This document shows positions 18,275 through 27,700 of a stretch of DNA of 64,000 bases, piece by piece (the stretch's first letter is position 1; every line of letters begins with the position of its first letter). Both the position numbers and the translations under genes were made by a program. The stretch is from positions 1 to 64,000 of the forward strand of contig NZ_FYDO01000008.1 in the NCBI RefSeq assembly GCF_900187615.1. The letters run 5' to 3'. Source of the stretch: Pseudomonas sp. Irchel s3f7. Lineage in GTDB: Bacteria; Pseudomonadota; Gammaproteobacteria; Pseudomonadales; Pseudomonadaceae. The notes beneath the pieces were generated by a model. It searched no databases and was not told the DNA's origin. It saw nothing but the letters and a program-made list of their open reading frames with translations.

Positions 18275-19612
18275 TTACAGCAGCGGGATCGAGTAGCTGA
18301 GGATCAGGCGGTTTTCGTCCTGGTCGCGAACACCCGCGATATTGGTGCGCCATGTAGCGTTTTTCCAGGTCAGGCCGAGATTCTTCAGTGGGCCTTCTTG
18401 CAATACGTAAGCAACGCTCAGGTCACGTTCCCACTCGGAAGCGCCGCTGGCTGCTTCAGCGCCGGCCCTGTTGACGGTGTCGATGTTATCGCCATGCAGG
18501 TACACCATACCCGCCGTCAGGCCAGGTACGCCGACCTTGGCAAAGTCATACGAGTAGCGTGCTTGCCAGGTGCGCTCGCCGGCACGACCGAACTTCTGGA
18601 TTTGCGAATCGGTGATGGTGTAGTTCGAAGAACCGTCACCCTGGTTCAGCCAAGGGAAATCGCTGCTGCCATTGCTGACCTGATAACCGCCGCCGAAGGT
18701 GTGACCGGCAACGGAGTACAGGAACAGGCCGCTGTACAGATTGTTGTCTACCTTGCCCTTGCCGTTTGGCACACCGCTGTAGTTGCCGGTGCTGTAGTAA
18801 TCCGGGTTGTAGCCGTTGGCACCGTCATCGGAGCTGTTGAAGTAGCGCAAGTCCGACTTCAACACGCCCGGGCCGATGGCCCAGTTGTGTACCAGACCCA
18901 GGAAGTGCTGCTTATAGAAGTCTTCCAGGTTGCCGTAGTAGTACTGGGCAGTCAGGTCTTTGGTGAGCTTGTAGTCACCACCGGCGTAGATGAACTTGTT
19001 GCTATTGATAGTGCGCGGGGATGCACCATTGATAGACATCTGTTCATTGTTGCTCGAGTTACGGCCTTTCACGTGCTCGATCTGGCCGCCGATCAGCGTC
19101 AGGTCCTTGATCTCGCCGGACGTGAGCTGGCCACCTTCCCAGGTTTGTGGCAGCAGGCGACCATCGTTGGTCACGATCACCGGCAGTTTTGGTTGCAGGG
19201 TGCCCAGTTTCAGCTCGGTCTGCGAGATCTTGGCCTTGGCCGTCAGGCCCAGGCTGGAGAAGTCATCAACCGCTTCGCCGTTGGACTTGCTCGGGAAAAC
19301 AGTGCCGCCGTAAGACGTCGACGTCGCACCGTTGGTGCCACCGCCCGAATCAAGACGCACGCCCAGCAGGCCAATCGCATCAATACCGAAGCCGACAGTG
19401 CCTTGGGTGTAACCGGAGATGAAACGCAGGTCAAAGCCTTGGCCCCATTCTTCGTTCCTGCTTGGATCGGCAGCACCACTGCGGTTATCGGTGTTGATGT
19501 AGAAGTTACGCAGCCCCAATGTTGCCTTGCTGTCTTCGATAAAACCGGCGGCGCCTGCCTGCTGCGCCAAAACCCCTGTGGCCACAGCCAGGGCCAAGGT
19601 GGACTTATTCAT
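18275..19612 (-). CDS. OprD-family outer membrane porin (OprE-like), copy 1
   Basis: 445 aa outer membrane channel. Signal peptide MNKSTLALAVATGVLAQQAGA precedes GFIEDSKATLGLRNFYINTDN, the typical start of OprD/OprE proteins. The chain ends in alternating hydrophobic residues (LILSYSIPLL) as in beta-barrels. The GRLLPQTWEGG and YYYGNLEDFYKQ segments are family hallmarks. OprD porins take up small anionic or amino-acid-like solutes. Next to ssu, lsfA and tauA, uptake of sulfonates or sulfate esters is a fair inference. Tandem paralogue of 20002-21327. Confidence 0.9.
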   Translation of the reverse strand: MNKSTLALAVATGVLAQQAGAAGFIEDSKATLGLRNFYINTDNRSGAADPSRNEEWGQGFDLRFISGYTQGTVGFGIDAIGLLGVRLDSGGGTNGATSTSYGGTVFPSKSNGEAVDDFSSLGLTAKAKISQTELKLGTLQPKLPVIVTNDGRLLPQTWEGGQLTSGEIKDLTLIGGQIEHVKGRNSSNNEQMSINGASPRTINSNKFIYAGGDYKLTKDLTAQYYYGNLEDFYKQHFLGLVHNWAIGPGVLKSDLRYFNSSDDGANGYNPDYYSTGNYSGVPNGKGKVDNNLYSGLFLYSVAGHTFGGGYQVSNGSSDFPWLNQGDGSSNYTITDSQIQKFGRAGERTWQARYSYDFAKVGVPGLTAGMVYLHGDNIDTVNRAGAEAASGASEWERDLSVAYVLQEGPLKNLGLTWKNATWRTNIAGVRDQDENRLILSYSIPLL

Positions 19613-19958
19613 GTTTCGCTCCTCTCGTTTCTAATTCTTCTGTTTCTGGTCCTGGATCTGGTGCCCGGGATCCTAAACGCTTAATTTCGCGGCATACCGT
19701 CTAAGCCGGTCGTTTGGCGGCCGCAGGATACATCGCCATAAAGCCAAAATGAATCGCTTGGTACTTTTTAATATCTTTGTGGAATATACGTTTCCGCGAC
19801 AGATCCGAGGTATCGGCGGCAAAGGCCGATTCCTTAAGCTGATCATTTTTCGAGGGACCGCGACGGCCGGACCCGCTCACTTTAGGCGGCGGACACAAAA
19901 ACCAAAAAGAATAAAAAATGATTACGTGCAGCTTTTGTGGAATATAAAAATTCACACG
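19613..19958. other. Intergenic region between tandem porins
   Basis: About 350 bases without a supportable gene. The part next to the copy 1 start (19618-19639) is identical over 22 bases to the leader of copy 2 (21334-21355), including the ribosome-binding site, so the leader was duplicated with the gene or kept by selection. The rest is AT-rich promoter-like sequence. Confidence 0.6.
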
Positions 19959-19990
19959 AAAAAAAGCCCCGCCAGTTGGCAGGGCCTTTT
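19959..19990 (-). terminator. Terminator after the second OprD-type porin
   Basis: GCCCCGCC / GGCAGGGC stem with an AGTT loop and a T7 run on the minus strand, about 16 bases past the stop. Confidence 0.9.
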
Positions 19991-20001
19991 CGAACGGCTA
20001 G

Positions 20002-21327
20002 TTACAGGAAGCTGTAGGTGTAGTTGAAGATCAGGCGGGTCTGGTCCTGGTCGGCGATGTTGATTTCGCTGCCACGATAAACGCCGTTACGCAACGTCAC
20101 GCCGAAGCCTTTGAGAGCGCCCTGCTGGACGGTGTAGTCGATCCGCATGTCGCGTTCCCACTCGGACATATCGCTGCCACCCGTAGCGGATTTGATGTTG
20201 TCGCCATGCAGATAGGAAATCGCCGTTTTCAGACCTGGCACACCCAGACCGGCGAAGTCATAGCTGTACTGGCCGAACGTGGTGTTCTCACCTGCGCGGA
20301 CGAAACCGTTGATCATCGAATCGGTGAACAGGTAGAAGCTCGAGCCACCCGCGCCCAGGTTATGACCGTTGTCACCTGTCAGGCTGCCCTGGTTCAGGTA
20401 AACGAAGCCACCGTCATCGTTGACGCGCTGGTGACCCAGCAGGAAGGCGTTGCCACCCAGGGTGTAGGTGAACATGGCGCTCCAGGTCTTGTTATCGACC
20501 TCGCCCGGGGTTTTGGCGTAACCACCGTTGTTGTTGAAGCGATAGCCGGTCTCACCGTTCTTGCCATCGGCGCTGCTGTCGAAGTAACGAACGTCGGTCT
20601 TGAACGACTGGTTGGGAGCAATCGGGTAGACGTGCACCAAACCGAAGAAGTTTTGCTTGTAGTAGTCTTCCAGGTTCGCATAGTAGTACTGCAAGGTCAG
20701 GTCTTTGGTGACCTTCCAGTCAGTACCGCCGTAAAGGAACTTGTTGCTTTCTTCTGTCCCGCCATTCACAGCCAGGCCATCAGTGTTAGACGAGGCGCGA
20801 CCTGCCGCGTGTTCCAGCTGACCCGCGTTAAAGGTCCAGCCGTCGAACTCCTTGGAGGTGATGGTGCCACCTTCAAAAGTCTGTGGCAGCAAACGGCCAT
20901 CGCTCGCGATCAGAATCGGCAAGTTGGGTTGTAGAGCCCCACCGAGGTGCGCTTCGGTCTTGGAGAAGCGTGCTTTCACGTTGGCAGCCGCACGGCTCCA
21001 CTGGTCCACGGCCGAATGATCGCTGTCGCTTGGGACGAAGGTGTTGGGATCAGGGTGATGGCCTTTGCCACCATCCAGATGGATACCCAGCAACGCCTGG
21101 GCATCAATACCGAAACCGACACTGCCTTGCGTGAAACCGGACAGGTAATCGAGCTTCAGGCCTTCAGCGGTTTCTCGCTGATCCGCGCCGCCATCCCGAT
21201 TATCGTTATTGAAATACATGGTTCGCGAACTGACGGAAGCCTTGCTGTCTTCGAAGAAACCTGCGGCGCTTGCCTGCTGCGCCAAAACCCCTACGGCCAC
21301 GGCGACAGCCAAGGTGGACTTGTTCAT
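20002..21327 (-). CDS. OprD-family outer membrane porin (OprE-like), copy 2
   Basis: 441 aa from ATG 21327, which has GAGGAG upstream and opens the signal peptide MNKSTLAVAVAVGVLAQQASA; the frame runs open to 21423 without a signal. It matches copy 1 in the signal, the GFFEDSKASV start, GRLLPQTFEGG and YYYANLEDYYKQ, but has diverged in loops. It ends FNYTYSFL with the C-terminal aromatic that favours barrel insertion. Divergent from tauA. Substrate not known. Confidence 0.9.
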   Translation of the reverse strand: MNKSTLAVAVAVGVLAQQASAAGFFEDSKASVSSRTMYFNNDNRDGGADQRETAEGLKLDYLSGFTQGSVGFGIDAQALLGIHLDGGKGHHPDPNTFVPSDSDHSAVDQWSRAAANVKARFSKTEAHLGGALQPNLPILIASDGRLLPQTFEGGTITSKEFDGWTFNAGQLEHAAGRASSNTDGLAVNGGTEESNKFLYGGTDWKVTKDLTLQYYYANLEDYYKQNFFGLVHVYPIAPNQSFKTDVRYFDSSADGKNGETGYRFNNNGGYAKTPGEVDNKTWSAMFTYTLGGNAFLLGHQRVNDDGGFVYLNQGSLTGDNGHNLGAGGSSFYLFTDSMINGFVRAGENTTFGQYSYDFAGLGVPGLKTAISYLHGDNIKSATGGSDMSEWERDMRIDYTVQQGALKGFGVTLRNGVYRGSEINIADQDQTRLIFNYTYSFL

Positions 21328-21690
21328 GTTGAAGCTCCTCTCGTTTCTAATTCTTGTATTCCTGGTTCCGGATCGATTGCCCGAAATCCTAAGATGCGCG
21401 ATTAGCGCCAGACCGAGACCCACAAGTCAATCGTAACTACGTGTGTCTACGACCATGGTCTAATCCCCCGTTTTTTGGTCCATGCAGGGTCATGAGTTCG
21501 TCATAAACCTGAAAAGAAATAGGCAGTTCTTTTCTAATACCGTTTAGGTATTTAGGTCATAGCCCCAAACGTCGCGGCCTAGAGCGACCGGGCTCATAAG
21601 CTAATTCCAAAATGGTATTTATTAGAGTTTTTTTAGATCGTTTAGCGTTGACGCAGTTCGGAAATAATTCCTTTACCGAAAGGCGATCCC
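21328..21690. promoter_or_regulatory. Divergent control region between porin copy 2 and tauA
   Basis: 363 bases without a gene. Visible structure: a perfect palindrome GACCATGGTC at 21451-21460, and an inverted repeat AATACC-gttta-GGTATT at 21536-21552. Close to tauA there is a T-rich stretch with TTTAGATCGT, also found upstream of lsfA (around 18060). These could be regulator sites; none is matched to a defined consensus. Confidence 0.4.
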
Positions 21691-22680
21691 ATGACGATCA
21701 AGCGCGCACTATCCGGCTCATTTGTTACAGTTTATGTATCGCTCGCTGTTTCCTTTTCAGCTCATGCGGCCAACCTCACCGTTGGCTATCAAACCGGAAT
21801 AGACCCCAGCAAGGTGCCTCAGGCGGACGGCCTTTATGAGAAGTCCATCGGCCAGCCAATCGACTGGCGACGCTTCAACAGCGGTCCGGAAGTGGTCACG
21901 GCCATCGCTTCGGGGGACGTGCAGATCGGCAATCTGGGTTCAAGCCCGCTGGCGGCCGCCGCGTCCCGTAACTTGCCGATTGTCGCGTTCATCGTGTCAG
22001 CCCAGATCAATGCGGCCGAAGCGTTGGTGGTTCGCAACGGTAGCGGCATCGAAAAACCGGAAGATCTGATCGGAAAAACCATCGCCACACCGTTCGTTTC
22101 GACCTCCCACTACAGCCTGCTCGGCGCCTTGAAGCACTGGGGGCTGGATGGCTCGAAAGTCAAAGTGGTGAACCTGCAACCGGCAGAAATTGCGGCAGCC
22201 TGGAAGCGCGGCGATATTGATGGCGCGTTTGTCTGGTCGCCGGCGCTTGGGGAGATCCGCAAGACCGGCAAGACTTTGACCGACGCCGCGCAAGTGGGCC
22301 AATGGGGCGCACCGACGTTCGAGGTATGGGTGGCGCGCAAGGATTACGCCGAGAAGCACCCGGAGGTCGTGGCTAAATTTGCCAAGGTCACACTGGATTC
22401 CTTTGCCGAGTATGCCGCCCATAAATCTGACTGGACCGCCAACTCGGTGCCGGTACAGAAAATCGCCAAACTGACCGGTGCCAATGCCGCTGACGTGCCT
22501 GAGTTGTTGGCCGGATCAGCCTTCCCGGATGCCAAGGCTCAGCAAAGCTCCGCGCTGCTGGACGGCGGTACGGCCAAGGCGATTGGCGAGACGGCTAAAT
22601 TCTTGAAGGAGCAAGGAAAGGTAGAGACGGTGTTGCTGGACTATTCGCCGTATGTCAGCGCGAAGTTCGTAACCGAGTAA
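21691..22680 (+). CDS. tauA: Taurine-type sulfonate ABC substrate-binding protein TauA, without transporter partners
   Basis: 329 aa periplasmic receptor with a signal peptide cut near AHA (about 26) and the mature start NLTVGYQTGIDPSKVPQADG typical of TauA. The FNSGPEVVTAIASGDVQIGN segment belongs to the sulfonate receptor family. No tauB, tauC or tauD follows; the next gene is argA on the other strand after a REP pair. In P. putida a full tauABCD lies close to this porin/lsfA/ssu block, so loss of tauBCD is likely. It may serve another permease, possibly SsuBC. Confidence 0.88.
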   Translation: MTIKRALSGSFVTVYVSLAVSFSAHAANLTVGYQTGIDPSKVPQADGLYEKSIGQPIDWRRFNSGPEVVTAIASGDVQIGNLGSSPLAAAASRNLPIVAFIVSAQINAAEALVVRNGSGIEKPEDLIGKTIATPFVSTSHYSLLGALKHWGLDGSKVKVVNLQPAEIAAAWKRGDIDGAFVWSPALGEIRKTGKTLTDAAQVGQWGAPTFEVWVARKDYAEKHPEVVAKFAKVTLDSFAEYAAHKSDWTANSVPVQKIAKLTGANAADVPELLAGSAFPDAKAQQSSALLDGGTAKAIGETAKFLKEQGKVETVLLDYSPYVSAKFVTE

Positions 22681-22702
22681 TTATTGCGGTTCTTTCGCAA
22701 CC

Positions 22703-22767
22703 GATCGCTGGCAAGCCAGCTCCTACAGGTAGGCGCAAATCATGTAGGAGCTGGCTTGCCAGCGATG
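22703..22767. repeat. REP doublet (REPIN), outward orientation
   Basis: Arms TCGCTGGCAAGCCAGCTCCTACA and inverse (core 18 bases) lie back to back in the orientation opposite to most other doublets here. Sits between tauA and argA stops and could serve both 3' ends. Confidence 0.85.
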
Positions 22768-22778
22768 GGGCTATTCGG

Positions 22779-24077
22779 TCAAAGGGCTTTTTCGAAGATC
22801 TTCGAGTTACGCTGATAGTTGTACAGCGACGCTCGCGCCGATGGCAGGCGATCAACGCTGCTCGGCACAAAACCACGCTCGCGGAACCAGTGAGCGGTGC
22901 GGGTGGTGAGCACGAACAAGGTTTTCAAACCCTGAGCCCGGGCGCGGGTCTCGATGCGCTCCAGCAATTCATCGCCGCGACCGCCATGGCGATACTCCGG
23001 ATTCACCGCCAGGCACGCCAGCTCACCGGCATCCGAATCGGCAATCTGATACAGCGCCGCACACGCGATGATCATGCCTTCACGCTCGACCACGCTGAAC
23101 TGCTCGATCTCGCGCTCCAGCACTTCACGGGAACGGCGTACCAGAATCCCCTGCTCTTCCAGCGGGCTGATCAAGTCGAGCAATCCGCCGACGTCTTCGA
23201 TGGCCGCTTCGCGCACCACTTCAAACTGCTCCTGCGCCACCAGCGTACCGCCGCCGTCACGGGTGAACAGTTCGGTCAGCAGTGCACCGTTCTCGGCATA
23301 GCTGACGATATGACTACGGGCCACGCCGCCACGGCAAGCTTCGGCAGCGGCATCCAACAGTTCTGCCTGATAGTTACTGCCCAGGCGCTGCAAATGCGCC
23401 GGCACCTGCTGCGGACGCAACTCACGCACCAGACGTCCGTTTTCGTCGATCAAACCCAGTTCGGCGCCAAACAGCAGCAGCTTGTCCGCGCCCAACTCGA
23501 TGGCCGCCCGCGTGGCGACGTCTTCACAGGCCAGGTTGAAAATCTCACCGGTCGGCGAGTAGCCCAATGGCGACAGCAACACGATGGAGCGCTCGTCCAG
23601 CAGACGGTTGATGCCCTTGCGATCGACCCGGCGCACTTCGCCGGTGTGGTGGTAGTCGACGCCTTCGAGCACGCCGATCGGCCGTGCCGTCACCAGGTTG
23701 CCGCTGGCGACCCGCAAGCGCGAGCCCTGCATCGGCGACGAGGCCATGTCCATCGACAGGCGCGCCTCAATGGCGATGCGCAATTGGCCGACGGCGTCGA
23801 TCACGCACTCCAGGGTTGCCGCATCAGTGATGCGCATGCCGTGGTGGTAATGCGGGGTCAGACCGCGAGCGGCGAGGCGGGATTCGATTTGCGGGCGCGA
23901 GCCGTGGACCAGCACCAATCGCACGCCCAGGCTGTGCAACAGCACCAGGTCGTGGACGATATTGCCGAAATTCGGGTGTTCAACGCCGTCGCCGGGCAGC
24001 ATGACGACAAAGGTGCAATCGCGGTGGGCGTTGATGTAGGGCGAAGCGTGACGAAGCCAATTAACGTATTCGGGCAT
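22779..24077 (-). CDS. argA: N-acetylglutamate synthase ArgA
   Basis: 432 aa, first enzyme of arginine synthesis, makes N-acetylglutamate from glutamate and acetyl-CoA. N-terminal amino-acid-kinase-like domain (about 1-285, allosteric arginine site in the family) followed by a C-terminal GNAT acetyltransferase domain (about 295-432, with VNPEYRHGGRGDELL as the acetyl-CoA loop). Length matches Pseudomonas ArgA. Follows argE on the same strand with a REPIN between. Confidence 0.94.
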   Translation of the reverse strand: MPEYVNWLRHASPYINAHRDCTFVVMLPGDGVEHPNFGNIVHDLVLLHSLGVRLVLVHGSRPQIESRLAARGLTPHYHHGMRITDAATLECVIDAVGQLRIAIEARLSMDMASSPMQGSRLRVASGNLVTARPIGVLEGVDYHHTGEVRRVDRKGINRLLDERSIVLLSPLGYSPTGEIFNLACEDVATRAAIELGADKLLLFGAELGLIDENGRLVRELRPQQVPAHLQRLGSNYQAELLDAAAEACRGGVARSHIVSYAENGALLTELFTRDGGGTLVAQEQFEVVREAAIEDVGGLLDLISPLEEQGILVRRSREVLEREIEQFSVVEREGMIIACAALYQIADSDAGELACLAVNPEYRHGGRGDELLERIETRARAQGLKTLFVLTTRTAHWFRERGFVPSSVDRLPSARASLYNYQRNSKIFEKAL

Positions 24078-24225
24078 GAACCAGGGCCTGTAATAAATAG
24101 CAGCCGAAAAAAGGGCGAAACAGAAAAACGCACAACGGGCTGATGGTTATCGTCGGAACAGGCTTGGCAACACGCGCGCTCTCCTCATGAATACGGGTTT
24201 CAACATCGGCAAGTTATACATGAAA

Positions 24226-24317
24226 CCTGTAGAAGCCGGCTTGCTGGCGATGCAAGCGCTGCGATCCGGCAGATGAACCGCGTCATCGTTCATCGCCGGC
24301 AAGCCGGCTCCTACAGG
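24226..24317. repeat. REP doublet (REPIN) between argE and argA
   Basis: Inverted arms AGCCGGCTTGCTGGCGATG and inverse around about 45 bases. It overlaps the argE stop by 7 bases. Placed between two same-strand genes of arginine metabolism. Confidence 0.85.
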
Positions 24318-25477
24318 TTGTGTTGCGTTTTGGCCGGTGTCAGGCAGTAATGTTCGATCAGTTGACGTAATAGATGCACCGTAGGCTGCAAACGTGACAT
24401 TTCGAGGTATTCCCCCGGCTGGTGGGCACAGGCGATATCGCCAGGGCCGAGCACCAGTGTTTCGCAGCCAAGACGCTGAAGATAAGGCGCTTCGGTGCCG
24501 AACGCCACTGCTTCGGCGCTGTGGCCGGTGAGCTTTTCGGCGATTCGTACCAGTTCCGCGTCTTCGGCCTGCTCGAAGGACGGCACGTCGGGGAACAGCG
24601 GCGCGTAGGTGATCTTCACCTGATGCCGCTCGGCAACCGGGTTGAGCTTCTGCAGGATCTCGGCACGCAAGACCTTGGGGTCCATGCCGGGCAATGGACG
24701 CAGGTCAAACTCCAGCGAACACTGGCCGCAGATGCGGTTGGGATTGTCGCCGCCATGGATGCAGCCGAAATTCATCGTGGGCATCGGCACGCCGAACTGT
24801 GGATTGCGAAACTCACGCTGCCACAACAGGCGCAGGCCACGCAGTTCGCCGATGGCATCGTGCATGGCTTCCAGGGCGCTGTGGCCCAGGCGCGGGTCCG
24901 AGGAATGGCCGCTCTGCCCGAGGATGTCGATGCGCTCCATCATGATGCCTTTGTGCATGCGGATCGGCTTGAGCCCGGTCGGCTCGCCGATCACCGCAGC
25001 ACGCCCCAGCGGCCGCCCCGCTGCCGCCAACGCACGGGCACCGGACATCGAACTTTCTTCATCGCAGGTAGCGAGGATCAGCAGCGGTTGCTTGAACGGT
25101 TGATCGAGCAGTGGTCTGACGGCTTCGATGGCCAGGGCGAAAAAGCCCTTCATGTCGCAGCTGCCCAGGCCGACCCAGCGACCGTCGACTTCGGTCAGTT
25201 TCAAAGGATCGGTCTGCCACAACGCGCCATCGAACGGCACGGTGTCACTGTGACCGGCCAGCACGAGCCCGCCGGGACCTGAGCCAAAACTGGCCAGCAG
25301 ATTGAATTTGCCAGGGCTGACTTGTTGGATGTCGCAGGCAAAACCCAGGTCTCCGAGCCATGCGGCCAGCAGGTCGATCACCGGGCGGTTGGTTTGATCG
25401 AGGCTCGCTTGAGTACAGCTGACGGACGGTGCAGCGATCAGTGCAGCGAACTGATCTTTCATGGACGGCAATGGCAT
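24311..25477 (-). CDS. argE: Acetylornithine deacetylase ArgE
   Basis: 388 aa M20-family metallopeptidase-like enzyme. AGHSDTVPFDG carries the first metal ligand with the catalytic Asp, CDEESSM the catalytic Glu pair. It removes acetate from N-acetylornithine. Neighbour argA supports a role in arginine metabolism, although Pseudomonas also recycles acetyl groups through ArgJ, so this could serve a related N-acyl substrate. GGAG lies 8 bases before the ATG. Confidence 0.88.
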   Translation of the reverse strand: MPLPSMKDQFAALIAAPSVSCTQASLDQTNRPVIDLLAAWLGDLGFACDIQQVSPGKFNLLASFGSGPGGLVLAGHSDTVPFDGALWQTDPLKLTEVDGRWVGLGSCDMKGFFALAIEAVRPLLDQPFKQPLLILATCDEESSMSGARALAAAGRPLGRAAVIGEPTGLKPIRMHKGIMMERIDILGQSGHSSDPRLGHSALEAMHDAIGELRGLRLLWQREFRNPQFGVPMPTMNFGCIHGGDNPNRICGQCSLEFDLRPLPGMDPKVLRAEILQKLNPVAERHQVKITYAPLFPDVPSFEQAEDAELVRIAEKLTGHSAEAVAFGTEAPYLQRLGCETLVLGPGDIACAHQPGEYLEMSRLQPTVHLLRQLIEHYCLTPAKTQHNL

Positions 25478-25633
25478 CGCTGACTCCCGACTCGCGGATT
25501 GAAGTCCATCATAGAGCTATCCGGCGACAGGAATAAACCGTTGCACGGCGTAGGAAGGTTGAGTCCTGTACACTGCACGACCTTGGCAGCCACATATTCC
25601 CCGGCTGCGCTCCCGATCCTGGATTTTCCGGCC

Positions 25634-27001
25634 ATGCAGAAAGAAACCGAAATCAAACTCCGCGTCAGCCGCGAAACCCTCGCCGCCCTGCGCGAGCACC
25701 CGTTACTGAAAAAACGCAACAAAAGTGGCTGGGAACGCCGTGAATTGATGAACCAGTACTTCGACACGCCTGAGCGCGATCTGGCCCGGGCCAAAGTCGC
25801 CCTGCGCCTGCGCAAGGATGGCGAGGAAGTGATTCAGACCCTCAAGACCCGCGGCCAGAGCGTCGCCGGTTTGTCCGAGCGTAATGAATACAACTGGCCC
25901 CTGCCCAAAGCCAAGCTCGACGTGAAAAAACTCGACGGCGAATGCTGGCCCGAGGAACTGGCCGAACTGGACAAGAAAACCCTGAAGCCGATCTTCACCA
26001 CCGATTTCGTCCGCGAATACGCTGAAATCGCCTGGGGCCGTGGCAAAACCAAAGTGGTCATCGAAGCCGCGCTGGACCTGGGTCACGTCGTCGTCGGCAA
26101 ACAGAAAGAAGAAATCTGCGAGCTGGAGCTGGAATTGCGCGAAGGCGATCCTGCCGCGCTGCTGGAACTGGCCGCCGAGCTGGCTGAAAAACTGGCGTTG
26201 ATGCCGTGCGACATCAGCAAGGCCGAACGCGGTTATCGCTTGTATGACGCCCACAGCTACTCGTTGAGCCTGCCGGCACCGCAGATCACGGCCGAAACAC
26301 CGCTGGACGATGCTTTCGCCGCGCTGAGCTGGCATTTGCTGAGCAGCAGCCAGCGTCTGGCCGAACAGTATCGCTTCAATGGTCACTGGCGCCTGTTGCA
26401 GGACTGGGTCGAGTGCCTTGCTGAAATGCGCGCACTGATCAGCAGTCTCGGTCAGGCAGCCCCGCGTCAATCGACCCACGACCTGCGTGTCGCGCTCGAC
26501 GCTTTGCTGGAAGACTGGCGCCCGTTGGTTCAGGCCGGCCTGGACGATGAAGACGTGCGCAAAGCCGCGCCGGAGCAGTTCCTCGAAGAACTCGAAGACC
26601 CACGCTGGGGCCTGTTCTCCCTGACCACGTCGCGCTGGTTGCTGGCCCGCACCTGGGCTGCCGAGCGCAACACCCGTGGCAATCGCCAGGGCGCTGCGCA
26701 ATTGGGCAGCTGGTTGCCGCGCCTGCTGGGCGAGGAAGCCACTTCGTTGCAATTGCAGCGTTATCAGCAACAGCCGGAAGACCTGGCCGAGCAACTGCCG
26801 CGCATCGAACGCATCCAGGTCTGGCTGCACCATGCGCGCAACGTGCTGGAGATCCCGGAAATGGATCGCCTGTACGGTGAGCTGAACAAACTGGCGCAGT
26901 TGGCGAACGAATCGATCACCGACGAAGTGCTGGACGCGCGTAAACAGCAGGCGATTGCGGTGTATCAGAACCGTGCGTGGAAAATGCTGTTGCGCATGTA
27001 A
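25634..27001 (+). CDS. CYTH-CHAD domain protein, probable inorganic triphosphatase
   Basis: 455 aa from ATG 25634. The CYTH signature ExExK is at residues 4-8 (ETEIK), with the tunnel-fold domain to about 205. A helical CHAD-type domain with many conserved His/Arg/Lys follows (about 220-455). E. coli YgiF of this layout splits inorganic triphosphate; CHAD domains bind polyphosphate. The frame is open to 25499, but the ExExK motif is normally within the first ten residues, which decides the start; the ribosome-binding site is weak. Confidence 0.85.
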   Translation: MQKETEIKLRVSRETLAALREHPLLKKRNKSGWERRELMNQYFDTPERDLARAKVALRLRKDGEEVIQTLKTRGQSVAGLSERNEYNWPLPKAKLDVKKLDGECWPEELAELDKKTLKPIFTTDFVREYAEIAWGRGKTKVVIEAALDLGHVVVGKQKEEICELELELREGDPAALLELAAELAEKLALMPCDISKAERGYRLYDAHSYSLSLPAPQITAETPLDDAFAALSWHLLSSSQRLAEQYRFNGHWRLLQDWVECLAEMRALISSLGQAAPRQSTHDLRVALDALLEDWRPLVQAGLDDEDVRKAAPEQFLEELEDPRWGLFSLTTSRWLLARTWAAERNTRGNRQGAAQLGSWLPRLLGEEATSLQLQRYQQQPEDLAEQLPRIERIQVWLHHARNVLEIPEMDRLYGELNKLAQLANESITDEVLDARKQQAIAVYQNRAWKMLLRM

Positions 27002-27007
27002 TACCGC

Positions 27008-27086
27008 CATCGCCAGCAGGCTGGCTCCCACAGGGGATTTGTGACGTACACAAAACCAATGTGGGAGCCAGCCTGCTGGCGATGGG
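27008..27086. repeat. REP doublet (REPIN), GGGAGCCAGCCTGCTGGCGA subtype
   Basis: Outward-facing inverted arms (ATCGCCAGCAGGCTGGCTCC and inverse) around about 30 bases, between the convergent ends of the CYTH-CHAD gene and the Lrp gene. Likely affects both 3' ends. Confidence 0.85.
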
Positions 27087-27109
27087 GCCCGCACAATTAC
27101 CGCAGCATT

Positions 27110-27574
27110 TCAGACCGGCAAACTCGTCGTCGACTTGATCTCCGATAACGCCACGATCGAATTCACTTCCTGAATCCCGGGCACCATCGACAGTTTCTCG
27201 AAGAAGAAACGCTCGTACGCCTCGATGTCCGCCGTGACAATCCGCAGCAAGAAATCCACCGCCCCCATCAGCACATAACATTCCAGCACTTCCGGAAAGC
27301 CGCGAATCGCATCGGTGAACTCCGTGAAATTCGAGCGGCCGTGGGCGTTGAGTTTTACTTCGGCGAAGATCTGCGTGTTCAGACCGATTTTCTTGCGGTC
27401 GAGCAAGGTCACTTGGGCCCGAATGATCCCCTCCTCTTTCATCCGCTGAATCCGTCGCCAGCACGGGGATTGCGACAGGCCGACCTGTTCGGCGATCTGC
27501 GCACTGGACAGCGAAGCGTCCTCTTGCAGCAGCGCGAGTATCTTGCGGTCATAACTGTCCAGCTCGATCTGCAT
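27110..27574 (-). CDS. Lrp/AsnC-family transcriptional regulator
   Basis: 154 aa from ATG 27574 (AAGGG about 8 bases upstream; the frame extends to 27610). N-terminal helix-turn-helix (KILALLQEDASLSSAQIAEQ...SQSPCWRRIQRM pattern, about 8-50) and C-terminal RAM/AsnC ligand domain (about 65-150). Divergent from the small gene at 27701 with 126 bases between, which probably contains its operator. Effector amino acid cannot be told from sequence. Confidence 0.88.
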   Translation of the reverse strand: MQIELDSYDRKILALLQEDASLSSAQIAEQVGLSQSPCWRRIQRMKEEGIIRAQVTLLDRKKIGLNTQIFAEVKLNAHGRSNFTEFTDAIRGFPEVLECYVLMGAVDFLLRIVTADIEAYERFFFEKLSMVPGIQEVNSIVALSEIKSTTSLPV

Positions 27575-27700
27575 GAATAAACCCTTAAGTGAGCAATTTG
27601 TGCATTGCATGATTCAACAAAGCCGCTATACGCCCCATCTTAGACAAGAAATACCCGGTAACGGATGTAAAAATTTCTCCAATGATTCTGGAGCCCGACC

